NCBI RefSeq assembly: GCF_005121165.3
Contig: NZ_CP034413.3
Coordinates: 806,001 to 870,000, forward strand
Direction: 5' to 3'
Origin: Dysosmobacter welbionis
GTDB lineage: Bacteria > Bacillota > Clostridia > Oscillospirales > Oscillospiraceae
Length of the DNA: 64,000 bases
The position numbers and the translations under genes were made by a program. The notes beneath the pieces are model-generated. The model was not told the DNA's origin. It was given only the letters and a program-made list of their open reading frames with translations, and searched no databases. Shown piece by piece: positions 1-6,380 of this stretch (its first letter is position 1; the number at the start of each line of letters is the position of its first letter).

Positions 1-132
1 ATTTTGCGAGGGGTCACAGAGGGTCTATCCTACAATGCCTTGAAAATGCAGTATGCCATCCCCTGTTGCCGCGAGGTCTACTACAACTTGTATCGGCGGT
101 TCTTCTGGCTGCTGAGTAAGGAGCGTGATTGA
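1..132 (+). CDS. C-terminal end of an unidentified phage protein (partial)
   Basis: An open frame runs from the first base of the window to TGA at 130-132 and gives 43 residues ending FFWLLSKERD. It has no start in the window, so the gene begins upstream. The tail is rich in Tyr, Arg and aromatic residues and has no recognisable motif. Its last codons contain AAGGAG (118-123), the ribosome site of the next gene, so the two are translationally coupled. Function unknown. Confidence 0.6.
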   Translation: MLRGVTEGLSYNALKMQYAIPCCREVYYNLYRRFFWLLSKERD

Positions 133-133
133 G

Positions 134-340
134 ATGCGGATTGTGAATGTGGCGGTCAGACAATGCTATCGCTTCAACTGCCCGAATTGCGGGAGCAAGC
201 TGGAAGCTGACAGTGACGAGCTGGTCGATGTCGGTGGAAAGACCAGTCGGTTCTGGTGTCCTGTCTGCCGAGAAGAAAGATACATTCCATGGTCTTCTCT
301 GAGAAAACGGACGGTCTACGAGGACAGTTCCGCAGATTAA
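134..340 (+). CDS. Small zinc-ribbon protein
   Basis: This 68-residue protein has two CxxC knuckles, CPNC near residue 16 and CPVC near residue 45, the spacing of a treble-clef or zinc-ribbon fold. AAGGAG at 118-123 lies ten bases before ATG 134; a GTG at 125 is in frame but too close to that site. Proteins of this type in phages usually bind nucleic acid or a host protein, but nothing here shows the target. Confidence 0.65.
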   Translation: MRIVNVAVRQCYRFNCPNCGSKLEADSDELVDVGGKTSRFWCPVCREERYIPWSSLRKRTVYEDSSAD

Positions 341-363
341 GCAAACCCCTTTATGGAAAGGAG
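332..363 (+). promoter_or_regulatory. Early intergenic element, copy 1
   Basis: GCAGATT, then AAGCAAACC, then CCTTTATGGAAAGGAG. It overlaps the end of the zinc-ribbon gene and runs into the ribosome site of the gene at 373. It is a divergent copy of the element found eight times in the first 20 kb (see findings). Confidence 0.4.
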
Positions 364-372
364 TGTTTTTCT

Positions 373-555
373 ATGGACACTATGTTTGAAAATTTAGATT
401 TTCGGTTTGATAAGGAAAATAACGACGAACGACCTTTTATGATTGCTTGTAAAGATCGAGAAATCATGGATGGGGAACGTTGGGTGTTGGTATCTTTATC
501 GACCGATGAAGCAAAAAGATTACTCAAGTATCTTGAAGAACACATTGTAAAATAA
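373..555 (+). CDS. Small acidic protein of unknown function
   Basis: This 60-residue soluble protein has no recognised domain. ATG 373 follows GGAAAGGAG at 355-363 with good spacing. The frame stays open further upstream, but that part overlaps the zinc-ribbon gene and lacks a ribosome site. It is followed directly by a strong terminator, so it ends a small transcription unit. Confidence 0.6.
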   Translation: MDTMFENLDFRFDKENNDERPFMIACKDREIMDGERWVLVSLSTDEAKRLLKYLEEHIVK

Positions 556-563
556 AGAAGATT

Positions 564-593
564 GAGCCGCTTACAACGGCTCTTTCTTTTTAT
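564..593 (+). terminator. Rho-independent terminator
   Basis: Stem GAGCCG (564-569) and CGGCTC (577-582) with a 7-base loop, followed by TTTCTTTTT. The next 95 bases before the gene at 689 hold only a weak hairpin near 632-650 and a ribosome site. Confidence 0.8.
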
Positions 594-688
594 ATTTTCC
601 GGCACGCGGGTAACTGGATCAGATGCTAAATTGGTATCTGGAAAATTGCCCGGGGTAAAAATCTGAAAAATCATTTTGGAGGTATGAC

Positions 689-916
689 ATGGAACTCATC
701 ATTGGCATTGTTGTCGGCATTATCATCGGGCTTGTAGTCGGAACGCTTATATTTCGGCGAAGGTACATTCCCGTCGGCGATCTTCGGATCGACCGTTCTG
801 ACCCGACGAGCGAACCATTTCTGTTTCTCGAATTAGGCACAGATGTGCGCACTATTTCTGGCATGAAAACCGTCACGCTCAGCGTTCGCAACGAGAATTT
901 CCTCCCGCATGAATAA
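689..916 (+). CDS. Small one-helix membrane protein
   Basis: This 75-residue protein starts with a glycine- and isoleucine-rich membrane segment (about residues 2-22) followed by RRR, so the remaining 50 residues are probably cytoplasmic. TTTGGAGGT precedes ATG 689. No family was recognised. It opens a run of several small membrane-anchored early proteins in this phage. Confidence 0.65.
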   Translation: MELIIGIVVGIIIGLVVGTLIFRRRYIPVGDLRIDRSDPTSEPFLFLELGTDVRTISGMKTVTLSVRNENFLPHE

Positions 917-921
917 CACCC

Positions 922-932
922 CCTATTATGGA
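922..932 (+). promoter_or_regulatory. Early intergenic element, copy 2 (core only)
   Basis: CCTATTATGGA lies between genes, 29 bases before ATG 961. The upstream GCAGATTTTGCA half is not clear here. Confidence 0.35.
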
Positions 933-960
933 GCCAACTTATTGAAAGGAGAAATGCAAT

Positions 961-1371
961 ATGGCAGAAATCAAGAAATTGCTGGATGATGCAATCGAAA
1001 CCGAGATCAATAATCTCAACTCGGCATCTAACAAAGACGAGAAATCGGAGGCCATCAAGAACCTCGCAGCACTGCACAAGCTCCGTATCGAAGAGATCAA
1101 AACGGAAACTGAAATCGAGGAAAAGTCGGAGCGTCGGGCCATGGATAAAGCAGCCCATGACGAAGACGCGACACTGAAAGCGTTTCAGCTTGACGAGAAT
1201 ACTCTCGATCGGTACGCGAAGATTGGCATTGCTGCGGCGGAACTTGTATTGCCGCTGATGTTCTACGGCGTTTGGATGAGTAGAGGACTGAGATTCGAGG
1301 AAACGGGGACATTTACATCCCAGACATTCAAGAATCTGTTCAATCGCTTCAAGCCTACTCGAAAGAGTTGA
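961..1371 (+). CDS. Coiled-coil protein with C-terminal membrane anchor
   Basis: The 136-residue protein is mostly charged helix (residues 1-75, Glu/Lys rich, coiled-coil-like). A hydrophobic stretch near residues 90-105 (AKIGIAAAELVLPLMFYGVW) is followed by a basic tail. GAAAGGAG precedes ATG 961. It is probably a membrane-tethered phage protein of unknown role. Confidence 0.65.
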   Translation: MAEIKKLLDDAIETEINNLNSASNKDEKSEAIKNLAALHKLRIEEIKTETEIEEKSERRAMDKAAHDEDATLKAFQLDENTLDRYAKIGIAAAELVLPLMFYGVWMSRGLRFEETGTFTSQTFKNLFNRFKPTRKS

Positions 1372-1383
1372 GCCAACAGCGTT

Positions 1384-1420
1384 GAGAGTCGTGTAAAAAA
1401 CACGCTCTCTTCGCTTTTTT
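1384..1420 (+). terminator. Rho-independent terminator
   Basis: GAGAGTCGTGT pairs with ACACGCTCTC around a short A-rich loop, followed by TTCGCTTTTTT. Early element copy 3 begins two bases later. Confidence 0.8.
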
Positions 1421-1421
1421 C

Positions 1422-1453
1422 GTAGATTTTGCAGGGCGCTTTATGGAAAGGAG
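1422..1453 (+). promoter_or_regulatory. Early intergenic element, copy 3
   Basis: GTAGATTTTGCA, then GGGCG, then CTTTATGGAAAGGAG. It sits immediately after a terminator with no gene right behind it; the next start is 90 bases away. That position argues for a promoter or RNA-level signal rather than only a ribosome site. Confidence 0.5.
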
Positions 1454-1477
1454 ATACCGAAGAGCTCTTTATATCTC

Positions 1478-1506
1478 TCGACTTAATACCGGGGGTACTG
1501 TATAAT
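1478..1506 (+). promoter_or_regulatory. Sigma-70-type promoter
   Basis: TCGACT (-35, four of six matches) lies 17 bases before a perfect TATAAT (-10, 1501-1506). It would start RNA near 1513, before the zinc-ribbon gene at 1542. This host-type promoter stands close to early element copy 3. Confidence 0.65.
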
Positions 1507-1541
1507 AGCAGCTACTTCCAGATTAACAGGAGGTAATGAAA

Positions 1542-1877
1542 GTGCGCAGAAAAGGTAGAAAGGTTATTAAACCGGCAGGTAGTGAATTGATGGACTACCT
1601 GAATAAGGGATACGCCATCTGCAACAAGTGCGGAGCGGTGATGGATCGGAAAGAAGATCCTGAAGGCGGATGCGGTATTTATGCCTGCCCGTCCTGTGGA
1701 TGGGAAATTGAGGAATTGGATTATGAGTACGAGAGTTCAGACGAAATGGAACTCGGACTCGATGAAAGAGGCGACGAGTATCTGATCTTCAGGGATGACA
1801 TGCCGCCCGCAGGTTGTAAAGCTTGCGGTGGTCCCTACCCTTACTGCAAAGCGTCATGCAAAATGTTTGACGACTAA
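1542..1877 (+). CDS. Zinc-ribbon protein with acidic middle
   Basis: This protein of about 111 residues carries paired CNKC and CPSC knuckles (about residues 28-60), an acidic stretch, and a second Cys cluster (CKAC, CKASC) at the C-terminus, enough for two zinc sites. AGGAGG (1528-1533) fits GTG 1542 (8 bases) better than ATG 1536 (2 bases), so GTG is preferred. Function unknown; nucleic-acid or host-protein binding is plausible. Confidence 0.65.
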   Translation: MRRKGRKVIKPAGSELMDYLNKGYAICNKCGAVMDRKEDPEGGCGIYACPSCGWEIEELDYEYESSDEMELGLDERGDEYLIFRDDMPPAGCKACGGPYPYCKASCKMFDD

Positions 1878-1890
1878 AGCATTATCAACG

Positions 1891-1925
1891 GAGGAGGGTC
1901 CTGTAACAGGGGCTTTCCTCTTTTT
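1891..1925 (+). terminator. Rho-independent terminator
   Basis: GAGGA...CCTG and CAGG...TCCTC form an interrupted stem (1891-1920), followed by TTTTT. The same hairpin layout recurs at 4094 and 5553. Confidence 0.65.
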
Positions 1926-1940
1926 GTTTTGGAGATGGAG

Positions 1941-2300
1941 ATGCGATACCACTATGAAAAGCCTACAATTTATCTTTCAATGTACGGAAAGCGTTACATT
2001 TGCGACCATCCGGTCTACGATAGCTGCACACTGTTTGAAATCGGAGATAAAGGTCTTGCTGTGATCCAACAGCGGTATGATGCCGAAACAAAGTCCACAT
2101 TCTGGACAGAGGTGGATGCATGGCTGACCGATGCCCTCTATGTTCACCCGAAATTCAAGGAATTCTTTGATGAACGAGCCGGAACTTGTACGGACGGGCT
2201 CTGGCCAACTGTAACGATTCGGCAAATCATGTGGGCGCTGAAAATGAAGCCTTTGCAAAAGCAGCGTTGGGAAACGGTCTTTGACCGCCGTGATATTTAG
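1941..2300 (+). CDS. Conserved phage protein, unknown function
   Basis: This 119-residue protein starts MRYHYEKP and is rich in aromatic residues. It resembles, from memory, a protein common in Clostridia siphophages, but I know no function. TTG 1929, ATG 1935 and ATG 1941 are all in frame; GGAG at 1931-1934 fits ATG 1941. No membrane segment or metal-binding motif is seen. Confidence 0.7.
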   Translation: MRYHYEKPTIYLSMYGKRYICDHPVYDSCTLFEIGDKGLAVIQQRYDAETKSTFWTEVDAWLTDALYVHPKFKEFFDERAGTCTDGLWPTVTIRQIMWALKMKPLQKQRWETVFDRRDI

Positions 2301-2310
2301 CGCCAATCCA

Positions 2311-2327
2311 GCAGCCCCTATTATGGA
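2311..2327 (+). promoter_or_regulatory. Early intergenic element, copy 4
   Basis: GCAGCC followed by CCTATTATGGA, 30 bases before the start of the next gene. It is shorter than copies 3, 5 and 7. Confidence 0.4.
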
Positions 2328-2356
2328 TACCAATACCTATGAAAGGGGTTAGGAGT

Positions 2357-2572
2357 ATGGATGAGATGAAGATTCAATCGAAATTCATGACAGGACTTGT
2401 ATCGAGGATCGTAAAGAAGGTACTTCGGATAAAATTGGGCTGTGAAGTAGATATTCAGCTCAATGAGTTCCGGACGACAGTCATTGACGATAAGACTCAT
2501 GTCCATCTGGATTTGGATGCGGACCTTACAAAAGAAGAACTTAACAAACTATTGAAGACTATTGGAATCTGA
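2357..2572 (+). CDS. Small conserved phage protein
   Basis: This 71-residue alpha/beta protein begins MDEMKIQSKF. GAAAGGGG (2341-2348) is well spaced for ATG 2357; the in-frame ATG at 2339 has no ribosome site. The C-terminal half (DLDADLTKEELNKLLKTIGI) resembles a packed helix. No function is recognised. A strong terminator follows. Confidence 0.6.
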   Translation: MDEMKIQSKFMTGLVSRIVKKVLRIKLGCEVDIQLNEFRTTVIDDKTHVHLDLDADLTKEELNKLLKTIGI

Positions 2573-2578
2573 GGAATT

Positions 2579-2608
2579 GAGCCGTTTTATGCGGCTCTTT
2601 TCTTTTTT
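2579..2608 (+). terminator. Rho-independent terminator
   Basis: GAGCCG and CGGCTC around TTTTATG, then TTTTCTTTTTT. The stem is the same as in the terminator at 564. Confidence 0.8.
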
Positions 2609-2609
2609 C

Positions 2610-2636
2610 GCAGATTTTGCAACTCATATTATGGAG
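2610..2636 (+). promoter_or_regulatory. Early intergenic element, copy 5
   Basis: GCAGATTTTGCA, AACT, CATATTATGGAG. It is squeezed between a terminator and the tRNA-like gene and touches it exactly, so it cannot act as a ribosome site here. Confidence 0.55.
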
Positions 2637-2710
2637 AAACAGTTAGCTCAGTGGTAGAGCGCTTCACAAAACCAGTGAAGAGGTGATCGGTTCGAGTCCG
2701 ATACTGCTTC
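2637..2710 (+). tRNA. tRNA-like gene with an aberrant anticodon loop
   Basis: A cloverleaf is clear. The acceptor AAACAGT pairs ACTGCTT with one A-C mismatch at 3-70. The D arm is GCTC/GAGC, the variable region has five bases, and the T arm ATCGG/CCGAT has loop TTCGAGT. Discriminator C and a G just before the acceptor could pair, as in tRNA-His. The anticodon arm is odd: CTTCA/TGAAG closes a 9-base loop CAAAACCAG, or, as a six-pair stem, the 7-base loop AAAACCA. Neither has U33. A formal anticodon would be AAC (Val), but decoding is doubtful. No CCA is encoded. Confidence 0.55.
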
Positions 2711-2742
2711 TTTACTTTTTATTTTGGACGAAAGGAGAAAGC

Positions 2743-3072
2743 ATGAACATCGAGCAATTTGAACTGATCTTGTGCGACATGTACACCATGGATGCATGGT
2801 CGCCTCCGCTTCTCTGGAAATGGAAAAAAGAGTTCAAGGAGGCAAGTACAAAGCAGTGGGCGATCAGAGAGCTTGAGAACTACATTCGCAAGCGACTCCA
2901 TCATCGCTCCGATGGATCGGTCGACGAATTTATCAGATTCACAAACGAGTTCGCCATGAAGATGGCTCGCTATTCAAATCACTCAGGAGAGAACCAAGAG
3001 ATGCACGAGATCTTTCAAACTGCCAGTTCGGTCGCTGCTGATATTTTAGATCTCTTAAATGCAATGAAATGA
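2743..3072 (+). CDS. Small helical protein, first member of a duplicated pair
   Basis: This 109-residue, mainly helical soluble protein is a paralogue of the gene at 4138: both share a W-A-x-R/W-E-x-I core and an EF-x-MKM motif. Each copy stands directly before a member of the membrane family at 3086 and 4439, so the two-gene unit was duplicated. AAAGGAG precedes ATG 2743. Function unknown; it may work with its membrane neighbour. Confidence 0.65.
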   Translation: MNIEQFELILCDMYTMDAWSPPLLWKWKKEFKEASTKQWAIRELENYIRKRLHHRSDGSVDEFIRFTNEFAMKMARYSNHSGENQEMHEIFQTASSVAADILDLLNAMK

Positions 3073-3085
3073 AAGGAGAATTCAG

Positions 3086-3892
3086 ATGAAACTCGACCCT
3101 AAGATCGGGAGAAGCTTGAAGAAGGCGTCTCCCACCATTTTGACATGCATCGGAGCCGCTGGCGTTGTGGCAACCGCGGTTTTGGCTGTCAAGGCAACCC
3201 CGAAAGCGGATAGTCTTATCAAGGCTGACAGCAGGAGAAATCACGACGGCGACCCTTATGCTGCAACAAAGCTCGAAGCCGTCAAATCATGCTGGAAATG
3301 CTACATACCGGCTGCGGCCACTGGCGTCGCTACGATCATCTGCATCTTTGGAGCGAATACCCTCAATAAGAAGCAGCAGGCGTCTCTTGCCAGTGCCTAT
3401 GCGCTCGTAAACCGATCCTATTCTGACTATAAGCATAAATTGAAGGAACTGTATGGCGAAGATGCTTACAAGAAGATCATGGAGTCCATCGCCGCAGAGA
3501 AAAGCAGTATGCCTCCTATTACGGCTACCGGAGGCTTCTCCAATTCATCTTTGGAGTTTGAAGATGCCAACGAGGAGCAGCGACTCTTCTACGACAGCTT
3601 CTCCAAAAGATATTTTCAGGCAACCATAAGCCAAGTCCTGCAAGCAGAGTATCACATAAACAGGAATATGGTTCTCGGCGCGTTCGTAACTCTGAACGAT
3701 TTCTATGACTTCCTTGGAATAAGCCATGTCGAAGGCGGAGATGTTGTTGGCTGGTTGCTGTCTGATAGCATGTATTGGATTGACTTCGATAACTCAAAGG
3801 CTATGGTTGATGATGGACTGAACGGAGAGATTCCGTGTTATGTCGTCGATGCTGAGTTCGGCCCTCAACCAGAATCTGCGTGGGATTATTGA
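3086..3892 (+). CDS. Membrane protein of the phage DUF6353-like family, copy 1
   Basis: This 268-residue protein has a membrane hairpin: helix one at about residues 16-33 (ILTCIGAAGVVATAVLAVKA), a conserved ATPKA motif, and helix two at about residues 75-92 followed by a soluble domain. The C-terminal part carries LNDFYDFLG and GW motifs shared with the copies at 4439 and 6381. I associate this layout with DUF6353, named from memory. AAAGGAG precedes ATG 3086, 13 bases after the helical partner gene. Role unknown; three copies in one phage suggest a membrane or envelope function. Confidence 0.7.
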   Translation: MKLDPKIGRSLKKASPTILTCIGAAGVVATAVLAVKATPKADSLIKADSRRNHDGDPYAATKLEAVKSCWKCYIPAAATGVATIICIFGANTLNKKQQASLASAYALVNRSYSDYKHKLKELYGEDAYKKIMESIAAEKSSMPPITATGGFSNSSLEFEDANEEQRLFYDSFSKRYFQATISQVLQAEYHINRNMVLGAFVTLNDFYDFLGISHVEGGDVVGWLLSDSMYWIDFDNSKAMVDDGLNGEIPCYVVDAEFGPQPESAWDY

Positions 3893-3898
3893 TTTCCC

Positions 3899-3930
3899 GC
3901 AAAAACTACATCGCCTATTATGGAAAGGAG
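3899..3930 (+). promoter_or_regulatory. Early intergenic element, copy 6
   Basis: GCAAAAACTACATCG followed by CCTATTATGGAAAGGAG. It shares ACATCGCCTATTATGGA with copy 8 more than 16 kb away, so identity extends beyond the core. Confidence 0.5.
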
Positions 3931-3940
3931 GTCATGCTTT

Positions 3941-4105
3941 ATGAACCAGAGAAATATCTTTAAGCTGCTGTCCCTTGCGGGAGTCGTCCTTGGCGGGATC
4001 GGAACATTGTTATCCGGCTGGGCCGACAACAAGGAGCAGGAAGCAATTATCGAGGAGAAGGTCAACGAAGCACTTGCTGCCAGAAACGAAGAGGAAGAGT
4101 CCTAA
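3941..4105 (+). CDS. Small membrane peptide
   Basis: This 54-residue protein has one membrane segment (about residues 8-28, LKLLSLAGVVLGGIGTLLSGW) and a charged, Glu-rich helical tail. GGAAAGGAGG fits ATG 3941. Its stop codon lies inside the terminator hairpin. Function unknown. Confidence 0.6.
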   Translation: MNQRNIFKLLSLAGVVLGGIGTLLSGWADNKEQEAIIEEKVNEALAARNEEEES

Positions 4106-4125
4106 ACAGGGCTCTTCTCTTTTTT
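4094..4125 (+). terminator. Terminator overlapping the stop codon
   Basis: GAAGAGTCCT and AGGGCTCTTC form a 10-pair stem (one T-G pair) around AAAC, then TCTTTTTT. The TAA of the preceding gene (4103-4105) lies in the stem-loop. Confidence 0.75.
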
Positions 4126-4137
4126 CGAGGTGAACTC

Positions 4138-4506
4138 ATGACAAATGATGCGGCTGTACAAGCACTTCTCGACTATCTCAACGAATCAGATGAACCCGAA
4201 ATCTATTGGCCACGCCATCACTTTGAAGAATCTTGCTTTTCGAGATGGGCGGCATGGGAGATGATCGAGGCAATTATGGATCATCCTATGGAAGATCCGG
4301 AAGATGTGATCGAGGAGTTCACCATGAAAATGGTGATTTTCTCATCTATCGCAGATGGTACGGATGAAGGACTGATATTTTCGATTGCCGCTGATTTCGC
4401 CGATGAATGCTTGACACTATTTAGAGAGGAGAACTCAAATGACAAAACAAACCATTATCAATGCGTTGAAAAACGCCCAGAAGTCAATAAAAAAGCACAG
4501 CCCTGA
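4138..4506 (+). CDS. Small helical protein, second member of the duplicated pair
   Basis: The first 100 or so residues are paralogous to the protein at 2743 (shared EFTMKM and helical layout). The last 20 residues read through the start of the next gene, overlapping it by 68 bases, and have no counterpart in the paralogue. One missing T in TTT at 4420-4422 would restore a TAG stop at the position expected from the paralogue, so the tail may be artificial. GAGGTG precedes ATG 4138. Confidence 0.6.
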   Translation: MTNDAAVQALLDYLNESDEPEIYWPRHHFEESCFSRWAAWEMIEAIMDHPMEDPEDVIEEFTMKMVIFSSIADGTDEGLIFSIAADFADECLTLFREENSNDKTNHYQCVEKRPEVNKKAQP

Positions 4507-5203
4507 GATCCTCACCGGCATCGGAATTGCCGGGATGATCGCCACCACTGTATCCGCCGTTCGAGCAACGCCAAAGGCTTTGCAGCTCATCGACGCCAGA
4601 GAAATCAAGGAAAACCGGCGTCTGAGCAACAAGGAGATCGTTGCCACCACATGGAAGTGCTATGTTCCGGCTGCTGTTACAGGTGTGCTGTCCACAGCCT
4701 GCCTTGTAGGCGCCAGCTCTGCAAATCTTCGACGCAACACTGCCCTTGCAACGGCTTATTCCATCTCCGAAACGGCTCTCAAGGAGTACAAAGAGAAGGC
4801 TGTTGAGGTAGTCGGTGAGAAAAAAGAGCAGGCGATCCGTGATGCAGTTGCCAAGGAGACGCTTACGAAGCACCCTCTTGGCGAACGCGAGGTCATCATT
4901 ACCGGCGGTGGTGATATTCTCTGTTTCGACCCCCTTACAAACCGATATTTCAAGTCCGATCGCGACCGCCTGATGCGTGCTATGAATGAGCTGAACAAAC
5001 GAATGCGCGACGAGATGCGTGTTTCGCTGAATGATTTCTACGATGAGATCGGTCTGAGCGAGGCCGAGGTCGGAGAGCATCTTGGGTGGGACATTGACAA
5101 CGGAAAAGGCTACATAGACCTCGATTTCAGCACACAGTTGGCTGATGATGGAACGCCTTGCCTTGTCGTCGGTCACAACCACCCGCCTATTTACCTTTGG
5201 TAA
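4439..5203 (+). CDS. Membrane protein of the DUF6353-like family, copy 2
   Basis: This 254-residue paralogue of 3086 and 6381 has SPEILTGIGIAGMIATTV as the first helix, RATPKAL after it, WKCYVPAAVTGV as the second helix, and a C-terminal LNDFYDEIGLS and GW segment. AGAGGAG precedes ATG 4439. It follows its helical partner gene, as in copy 1. Function unknown. Confidence 0.7.
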   Translation: MTKQTIINALKNAQKSIKKHSPEILTGIGIAGMIATTVSAVRATPKALQLIDAREIKENRRLSNKEIVATTWKCYVPAAVTGVLSTACLVGASSANLRRNTALATAYSISETALKEYKEKAVEVVGEKKEQAIRDAVAKETLTKHPLGEREVIITGGGDILCFDPLTNRYFKSDRDRLMRAMNELNKRMRDEMRVSLNDFYDEIGLSEAEVGEHLGWDIDNGKGYIDLDFSTQLADDGTPCLVVGHNHPPIYLW

Positions 5204-5205
5204 GC

Positions 5206-5232
5206 GCAGATTTTGCATCTCCTATTATGGAG
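5206..5232 (+). promoter_or_regulatory. Early intergenic element, copy 7
   Basis: GCAGATTTTGCA, TCT, CCTATTATGGAG. This is the clearest copy and lies 43 bases before ATG 5275, so it is separate from the ribosome site AAAAGGAG at about 5259. Confidence 0.55.
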
Positions 5233-5274
5233 AACCAAACAACAAAAATTACTTTTGAAAAGGAGAATTTTACT

Positions 5275-5526
5275 ATGGAAGACAAGAAAATGAACGAGAT
5301 CGAGGAAATCGAAGCTACGGAAGTCGACGAGACTCAGGACAGCTCTAATGCTGGTGCCCTGCTCGCCGGTGTCATCGGAGGTTTCATTGCTTACGCTGTG
5401 ATTGGCGGGGCGAAGAAGCTGCGGGTGATCATCGAAGAGAAGGTCGCTGCGAAGAAGCTGGCGGAAGCCGCTAAGACCGACAAGGCCGAAATCGACTCGG
5501 CAGACGAGGATTCCGAGGAAAACTAA
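5275..5526 (+). CDS. Small acidic membrane protein
   Basis: This 83-residue protein has an acidic N-terminus, one Gly/Ala-rich membrane segment (about residues 26-46, ALLAGVIGGFIAYAVIGGA), then a Lys/Glu coiled-coil-like tail. AAAAGGAG precedes ATG 5275. It is similar in design to the peptide at 3941. Function unknown. Confidence 0.6.
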   Translation: MEDKKMNEIEEIEATEVDETQDSSNAGALLAGVIGGFIAYAVIGGAKKLRVIIEEKVAAKKLAEAAKTDKAEIDSADEDSEEN

Positions 5527-5552
5527 GAAAAGTAAATTGCGGAGTTCTACAA

Positions 5553-5594
5553 GGGAGAGTGCCAATAACAGGGCGCTTTCCCTTTTTCTTTTTA
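5553..5594 (+). terminator. Rho-independent terminator
   Basis: GGGAGAGTGCC pairs with GGGCGCTTTCCC (two wobble pairs) around AATAACA, followed by a T-rich tail. Confidence 0.75.
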
Positions 5595-5615
5595 TCAAAT
5601 TTTGGAGGTGCACTA

Positions 5616-6221
5616 ATGCCTGAATATCCTGATAACTCGCATAGCGCGAGAGAAAACACAAGCCCTCCCTCCAAACGGGTGGAGAAAGTTGTCAACGGCA
5701 CAGCAAAGACCCGCAAGCAGAGCGAGGTCAAGAAATTTGCCGGCATATTCATGCCTGATGAAGTTGGCGATGTTAAAACCTTCATCATCACGGATGTCGT
5801 TATCCCTGGTTTGAAGAACGCCATCGCCGATGTTGTCAGCATTGTTCTCTTTGGCGAAGCCGGCCGCATCGGCACTCGGAAGAACGCCGGATCAAAGGTA
5901 TCGTATCAGCGGTATTATGACGATCCTCGCAGAGATGACCGCAGAAACTACAATCAGCGGCCGAGACCTGTTGCCGGGTTTGAATTTGATGACATCATCT
6001 TCGACAACCGTGGAGATGCAGACCTCGTCCTCGACCAGTTGGAATCCGCTATTGCCAACTATGGCATGGCCAGCGTGCTGGATCTCTATGACCTTGCCGG
6101 ACTTACTTGCCAGAATTACATGGCTGATAAGTACGGCTGGACTGATATTCAGAGTGCCAGAGTTGCCCGAACGAGGGACGGCTACATCTTGCAGCTTCCC
6201 AGAGCAATCCAAATCACCTAA
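5616..6221 (+). CDS. Conserved phage protein, unknown function
   Basis: This 201-residue protein has a basic, Ser/Pro-rich N-terminus (residues 1-45), a central hydrophobic stretch (TFIITDVVIPGLKNAIADVV, about residues 62-81), an Arg/Asp/Tyr-rich low-complexity linker, and a globular C-terminal domain rich in Asp and Tyr. TTTGGAGGTG fits ATG 5616. No family is recognised; the central segment is amphipathic rather than a clear membrane helix. Confidence 0.65.
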   Translation: MPEYPDNSHSARENTSPPSKRVEKVVNGTAKTRKQSEVKKFAGIFMPDEVGDVKTFIITDVVIPGLKNAIADVVSIVLFGEAGRIGTRKNAGSKVSYQRYYDDPRRDDRRNYNQRPRPVAGFEFDDIIFDNRGDADLVLDQLESAIANYGMASVLDLYDLAGLTCQNYMADKYGWTDIQSARVARTRDGYILQLPRAIQIT

Positions 6222-6235
6222 AAAGAGGTGCAGTC

Positions 6236-6346
6236 ATGTACGGATATTTTGTCTCAAGCGGGTACAGAGGCTTCGTCGACGGAACATGGATGCTGTTCCC
6301 GACTGAGTCCGAGTATTACGAATACATGAAAGAGCTCAAAAACTGA
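6236..6346 (+). CDS. 36-residue micro-protein
   Basis: ATG 6236 to TGA 6346 encodes a Tyr/Phe/Gly-rich peptide beginning MYGYFVSSGYRGF and ending YMKELKN. AAAAGAGGTG lies before the start with good spacing, and the frame fills the gap between two genes. I recall similar short peptides in related phages but no function. Confidence 0.55.
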   Translation: MYGYFVSSGYRGFVDGTWMLFPTESEYYEYMKELKN

Positions 6347-6380
6347 GCTGAAAACTACAATTAAGAAAGGATTTATTACC

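Noticed and set aside
1447-1506. A 20-codon frame starting inside early element copy 3
   Set aside because: No ribosome site before its ATG, and it runs through a promoter; more likely chance.
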